Source of the DNA: Kazachstania africana CBS 2517 | Taxonomy: Eukaryota > Ascomycota > Saccharomycetes > Saccharomycetales > Saccharomycetaceae | Reading direction: 5' to 3' | Length of the DNA: 64,000 bases | Assembly: GCF_000304475.1 (NCBI RefSeq) | Contig: NC_018941.1 | Coordinates: forward strand, 310,001-374,000 | Shown: positions 60,170 to 64,000 of the stretch, one piece after another | How positions within the stretch are numbered: position 1 is the stretch's first letter | How the letters are laid out: every line of letters starts with the position of its first letter | Program-made: the position numbers and the translations under genes | Notes under the pieces: model-generated | What the model was told of the DNA's origin: nothing | The model's database searches: none | What the model saw: the letters and a program-made list of their open reading frames with translations, nothing else

Positions 60170-61309
60170 TCAGGTGCAATATTCAACTTTAGATAGACCC
60201 CGCCTTTTTAACATTGAACTCTGTACCATATTTAGCTCAAATTTTGATTTACCCAATGCATCACGATTAATGGTTTGTTCCTTTCCGTTAAACGAAAGTG
60301 CACTAAAATCATAGTGCTCAGTGAACTGCTCTTTTTTTACAGTTTTTGGGATCGGAGTCTTTCTTAGCTGCTTGTGCTCGACATGTATTATCTTTGTCAT
60401 CGGGCTTTCTATGAGAACATGTTGAACAGAATTATGATTGCATTTGTTAAGAATCGGTGTAATTTTTTCAGCTTGTCCCTTAAATTGTGTTTTCGCTTTT
60501 AGCTTCGACTCACACTGGCCTTTTAAATTGCATTCTTGGTCCAATACTATTTTTGGGGTGCCACGGTTATAGTACCCCAGTCTTCCATGCATTATGTCCC
60601 CAGTATCTAGTTCACTGTCTTCTTCGTCGCAGCTATTATCATCAGAATCGCTAGTATAATTATCAACGCTACAAAGATCACTATATTCATCATTAACTCG
60701 CTCATTTTCTCTGTAACTTATCTCAGAAGTTTCTTTTCTTTCGCAAGCCTGCTCATATTGCGTTATGTTATGCTTTTTATCTGAAGGGTTTGCTACCTTT
60801 AATATCGTCCTGGTAATTTTATTATTGCGTATATCAGCTGCAAACTTGTACCTGCCTGTTGAAGCTATTTTGCTTGTCTTTTTAGATTTGGATGAAGGAC
60901 CGGAGCAGATAGAATTTTCTTTCGATTTCCGTGTATGATCATCCCTTGATGGAGATTCAAGTGCGTTCTGTTTATCCAGAGGGCTCATACATAGATGTGA
61001 GGACCTTGCAATTTTTTCAGCATCTTTTGATTCTTCAGAACAATCAAAATTATAACTAAAATAATCCATCCCTTCTTCTTCAAAACTTTGTGAGGGATAT
61101 ATGAAATAATGTATACCCTTTCGTATAAACATGTTACAGGGAGACGTACCTACCATATAACGCTTGTCAGCCTCTCTAGCCGCTCTCATGATTACAGTGT
61201 TTCCATTTCTATCTATACCACGATATATACTATAATCGTGGCCGAGATATATGGCATCCCCCAGGCTATAACCATTTATGGGTGAATTAGATGATAAACC
61301 AGTTAACAT
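60170..61309 (-). CDS. HAL1: Hal1-like halotolerance protein
   Basis: 379 codons from the ATG at 61309 (S. cerevisiae 294, YPR005C); the upstream TTG is not a start. Hal1 overexpression raises salt tolerance by increasing potassium and lowering sodium; its biochemistry is unclear. Conservation lies in patches. One is near residues 55-95 (FIRKGIHYFIYPSQSFEEEGMDYFSY, comparable to the yeast VKEGVFLVYSSNDFGKEGTDYFTY). Others are KTPIPK near 325 and QSSMLKRR near the end. The middle is Ser/Lys/Glu-rich with a very acidic stretch (about 210-240) and is longer than in S. cerevisiae. Position between AIM45 and ICL2 settles the call. Confidence 0.85.
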   Translation of the reverse strand: MLTGLSSNSPINGYSLGDAIYLGHDYSIYRGIDRNGNTVIMRAAREADKRYMVGTSPCNMFIRKGIHYFIYPSQSFEEEGMDYFSYNFDCSEESKDAEKIARSSHLCMSPLDKQNALESPSRDDHTRKSKENSICSGPSSKSKKTSKIASTGRYKFAADIRNNKITRTILKVANPSDKKHNITQYEQACERKETSEISYRENERVNDEYSDLCSVDNYTSDSDDNSCDEEDSELDTGDIMHGRLGYYNRGTPKIVLDQECNLKGQCESKLKAKTQFKGQAEKITPILNKCNHNSVQHVLIESPMTKIIHVEHKQLRKTPIPKTVKKEQFTEHYDFSALSFNGKEQTINRDALGKSKFELNMVQSSMLKRRGLSKVEYCT

Positions 61310-62028
61310 TACTAGCAAAAATATTGAATAGTCGAACTTTTTTTAATTTAATTATTCCAACCAATCCAGAATATATTTAATGCAGGCTTCCCAAAAAACA
61401 TTCGTCATGTTGAATATCAAATCAAATGTAGGCAGGTATCTTTTATATGTATAATTACCTTCCTTGATATCAGCTTTAAGATCTATTTTTGGATCAATAT
61501 TTCGTTTTGTAGGAGCTTTTCCCTATCGGGGAAATTCACTCTCTCTGGGTACGAATTTTTCTCGAACCAAACTTTCTACTGGGCGGGCAAGTCTTACGAG
61601 GCTAAACAAATCGATCTGTCGCAGCAAAGTTTCAAGAGATTTAAAAACAAATCTGTTATTTCCTCTTAAAAAAATTCGGGGGTAACCACGTAACTTACTT
61701 TGTCGCATTGATTTTTCGGTTTATCCTCGATTTGTTCGATTTCTGCGAGAACCATTAAGAGATCAGATGAAAGTTTTGTGAAGGAATGTGGGAGAGAGGA
61801 ACCGCACTCCTTTTTCTATTGGATTCGAGGTAGTTCTGCATAATCCAATCATTTATGGATTGCCAGTCTGCACACAATAAGCATCCAGTCGTCTCTCAAC
61901 TTCTTTCAAGTATAAAACTAAGAAATTAGCTTACCTGGTGAGCTGTTAGGCCATAAGGATCAATAAACAGAATAGTCAGCACCACTTCGAGGATAGCATC
62001 CTATCTTGGCCCAAATATAAGATGGTGA
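61310..62028. promoter_or_regulatory. HAL1 upstream region
   Basis: 719 bp between HAL1 and the ICL2 stop. It has T- and A-rich stretches near 61340 and 61670 and no recognised factor site. Two overlapping frames of 61-73 codons on opposite strands (61464-61708) are not supported. Salt- or osmo-responsive elements might be expected here, but I cannot point to one. Confidence 0.45.
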
Positions 62029-63708
62029 TTAGAATTGAACTTCGGTAAAACTGTCGCCTCCTGTACTCCTGGTATGTGAAGTTGCACCATTCTGAACAAG
62101 GCTCAATATCGAGTCAACGTATTCCACACCTGACCAGCGTTGATGTGTGAGCAAGTCGCAATTAGTATTTTTCCTTTTTTGAACCTGGTCGACATATGCT
62201 AACATACCGTCATGCTCAAATCCTTTGGCAAGTTCCCAGAAGTTTACACCGTTAACATGCACGCCTGCTAACGATATTAATTGTAGTACAAAGCCCTCTT
62301 TCGCTAAATCCCAAATGAAGCCTTTAAGGTTATCTGCTGAGAAGCCGTATGCACACCAATTAAAACTTGGAGATAAATTGTAAACTAACTTAATGTGTGG
62401 ACAAAATGAATGAATCTTTCTAGAAAACTCCTTTGCTTCTTCCAAGTTTGGTGTTTTTGTTTCGAGCCAAATCATATCTGCATAAGGTGCAAAAATAAGA
62501 GACCGCTCAATTGCAGCTTCCATACAACCTTTGAACATATAATAACCATCATTAGTTCTAGGAGCATCCCAATCAAAAATTACTGTCTTTTTTGGAGAGG
62601 CCTCTTTAGCGATACTCCTCATTTCTCTTAGACTTAACCACCTTTTTTTCGTAGCTTCCATTTGTTTTGATTTTAAACCTTGGTACTTGTTGTACTCTTC
62701 AGCTGAAATTTGCCTTTCAACAGCTTCGTCATAAGTGAAAAGCTCATGCGTTTCATACCATTGTGCTTCAGCTTCGCTAACTCCTTTATAATCAATAGAT
62801 TTAGATTTCATCTCTGTTAAGGAATCAACCCATGCAGTGACATTGGACCCAATTGTCCCCTTAATATATTGATGATCTCTTGGGTCAGAACTACTGCCGA
62901 TTAGCCTACTGTTGCATGCATCTGTTCTTGCTATGATTAAATTTTCTGTTCCCATTATATCCCATTGCAGCCTAGTGGCTATCAACCTTGTCACATGCGT
63001 ACTCACCGGTGCCAGTACTATTCCTCCTAAATGACCGCAACGTTTACCTCCCATTAATTGATCTTCAATATGAACTGCGGCTGCTCCTTTCTCAGCGAAA
63101 AGTTTCGCCAATTTCATTACAGCAGTAGGACCACCATGTCCCATATCAGCATCAGCAATGATAGGTTTCATATAATTATACAAAGGAGAACCGGAATTAA
63201 CAGCGTCCAAAAACGACTTCCGATCGTGCAATTTTTGGGCCTTAAACATTCTTTCCACTTGATTTGGAACAGTATCATATGGGTAGTCACCAAAGTCGGG
63301 TGCGACTTCATTTGTGGAACTAACATTTGTGGATGAACATGCCCATCCAGAAACGTATGCAACGGGAATTCCTTCACATTTGGCTAATTGTGTCATCTGA
63401 ACAGGATCAATGATACCAAGTGTGTGTACAGGCTGACGTGCAAGAAACTTGTTTTCCAATAAATTATACAACTTCTTTGCCTGAAATGACGAAGGATATT
63501 TAGTATCTTCTAATCCCAAACTTCCTCGATGTTTAACAACGTCCAGTGCAGAATACGATCTCTTGATTCTTTGAAATCTATCCTGCTTCCACCACTCCTC
63601 CACCTCCTTGACTTGGCTTTTCACAAATTCATTTAGACTATTTACATTTCTAGTACCCATATGTTGCTGACGTGCGATTACTTTGATAGATGTCTTTGGA
63701 AAATTCAT
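62029..63708 (-). CDS. ICL2: mitochondrial 2-methylisocitrate lyase Icl2
   Basis: 559 codons (S. cerevisiae 575, YPR006C). Icl2 splits 2-methylisocitrate to succinate and pyruvate in the matrix, the last step of the 2-methylcitrate cycle. Seen: a basic N-terminus (about 1-20) suited to mitochondrial import, AYVSGWACSS near 118-127, the Mg-binding ADADMGHGG near 185-193, and the active-site motif GGKRCGHLGG with Cys224. GGxxxFEHDG and LVYNLSPSFNW-type segments follow in the C-terminal half. With CIT3 and PDH1 on the same chromosome segment, the whole propionate route is encoded in this window. Confidence 0.94.
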   Translation of the reverse strand: MNFPKTSIKVIARQQHMGTRNVNSLNEFVKSQVKEVEEWWKQDRFQRIKRSYSALDVVKHRGSLGLEDTKYPSSFQAKKLYNLLENKFLARQPVHTLGIIDPVQMTQLAKCEGIPVAYVSGWACSSTNVSSTNEVAPDFGDYPYDTVPNQVERMFKAQKLHDRKSFLDAVNSGSPLYNYMKPIIADADMGHGGPTAVMKLAKLFAEKGAAAVHIEDQLMGGKRCGHLGGIVLAPVSTHVTRLIATRLQWDIMGTENLIIARTDACNSRLIGSSSDPRDHQYIKGTIGSNVTAWVDSLTEMKSKSIDYKGVSEAEAQWYETHELFTYDEAVERQISAEEYNKYQGLKSKQMEATKKRWLSLREMRSIAKEASPKKTVIFDWDAPRTNDGYYMFKGCMEAAIERSLIFAPYADMIWLETKTPNLEEAKEFSRKIHSFCPHIKLVYNLSPSFNWCAYGFSADNLKGFIWDLAKEGFVLQLISLAGVHVNGVNFWELAKGFEHDGMLAYVDQVQKRKNTNCDLLTHQRWSGVEYVDSILSLVQNGATSHTRSTGGDSFTEVQF

Positions 63709-64000
63709 TTGGAATTAATATTACTGCTGATCAATCCGATCCTCTTTGGTAAATATACAATTCGTTATATCAAAATTCAAATTTCTTAGCAAATATATAT
63801 TTATATTGATCAAATATTATACCAATACTAGGTTCACCGATTTCGCTATTCTATTGACAAATTCCGGAATTGCCCAGATGTTTTTAGCTAATCGCGTCGG
63901 CGGCAAACCACAGGCATATCGCGAGTAAAAAAGGCAAAAAAAGGGCTTAAACGTAAATAATAATGTCATCGCTATTCCTGATAAGAAATGACTCCGTTTC
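63709..64000. promoter_or_regulatory. ICL2 promoter with URS1-like site and palindrome
   Basis: TCGGCGGCAA at 63897-63906 (minus TTGCCGCCGA, one mismatch to URS1) lies about 190 bp upstream of the ICL2 ATG. AATTCCGGAATT at 63860-63871 is a perfect 12-bp palindrome with the inverted CCG/CGG triplets favoured by zinc-cluster activators. The window ends within this region. Confidence 0.5.

Overview
The window is nuclear DNA of a budding yeast of the family Saccharomycetaceae. It is AT-rich, with 28 densely packed and apparently intronless protein genes, four nuclear tRNA genes (one with a short intron) and a few solo LTRs. Every protein gene but one has a clear Saccharomyces cerevisiae counterpart by protein sequence. 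The LSP1 protein is clearly closer to Lsp1 than to its whole-genome-duplication sister Pil1. Genes of S. cerevisiae chromosomes VI and XVI are interleaved, with many neighbours missing. Both facts suggest a post-duplication genus such as Kazachstania or Naumovozyma, but the species cannot be fixed from the sequence alone.

Layout: (1) 0-5.6 kb: RGD2 and SVP26, then a gene-free 1.8 kb with a solo LTR and tRNA-Asn. (2) 5.6-31 kb: HST2, ULP1, SEC4, BLM10, LSP1, AEP3, tRNA-Glu, SYM1, NCR1, TFC8 and CHL1, mostly a collinear YPL/YFL left-arm block with SYM1 (YLR251W) inserted. (3) 32-39.5 kb: the YPL014W-like gene, MRPS16, RRP12, TAF3 and RET3, a YPL014-YPL010 block inverted relative to its flanks. 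(4) 39.6-55.7 kb: YFR006W, SAD1, RPN11, YPI1, NIC96, PDH1, CIT3, LOC1, HAT1, SNF8 and DEG1. These are the genes that flank CEN6 and CEN16 in S. cerevisiae, yet no point centromere is visible at the expected LOC1-HAT1 junction. (5) 55.8-58.6 kb: a gene-free island with tRNA-Phe, tRNA-Gly and three LTRs, one nested inside another. (6) 58.6-64 kb: AIM45, HAL1 and ICL2 (YPR004-006).

Functional themes: CIT3, PDH1 and ICL2 encode the three 2-methylcitrate (propionate) cycle activities. CIT3 and ICL2 carry URS1-like (Ume6) sites upstream. RPN11 and BLM10 act on the proteasome, and RPN11 has an exact Rpn4 (PACE) site. RRP12 and LOC1 serve ribosome biogenesis and carry PAC/RRPE motifs. TAF3/RET3, NIC96, LOC1 and SEC4 promoters carry Reb1 sites. 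Mitochondrial functions include AEP3, SYM1, MRPS16, AIM45, PDH1, CIT3 and ICL2.

I did not find an obviously new multi-gene system. The most notable signals are the erased centromere site, the nested LTR pair with an intact target duplication, a complete set of spliceosomal intron signals antisense to HAL1/AIM45, and a CIT3 gene whose presequence-like region has no AUG. Gene identities rest on recall of S. cerevisiae proteins and gene order, not on a database search.
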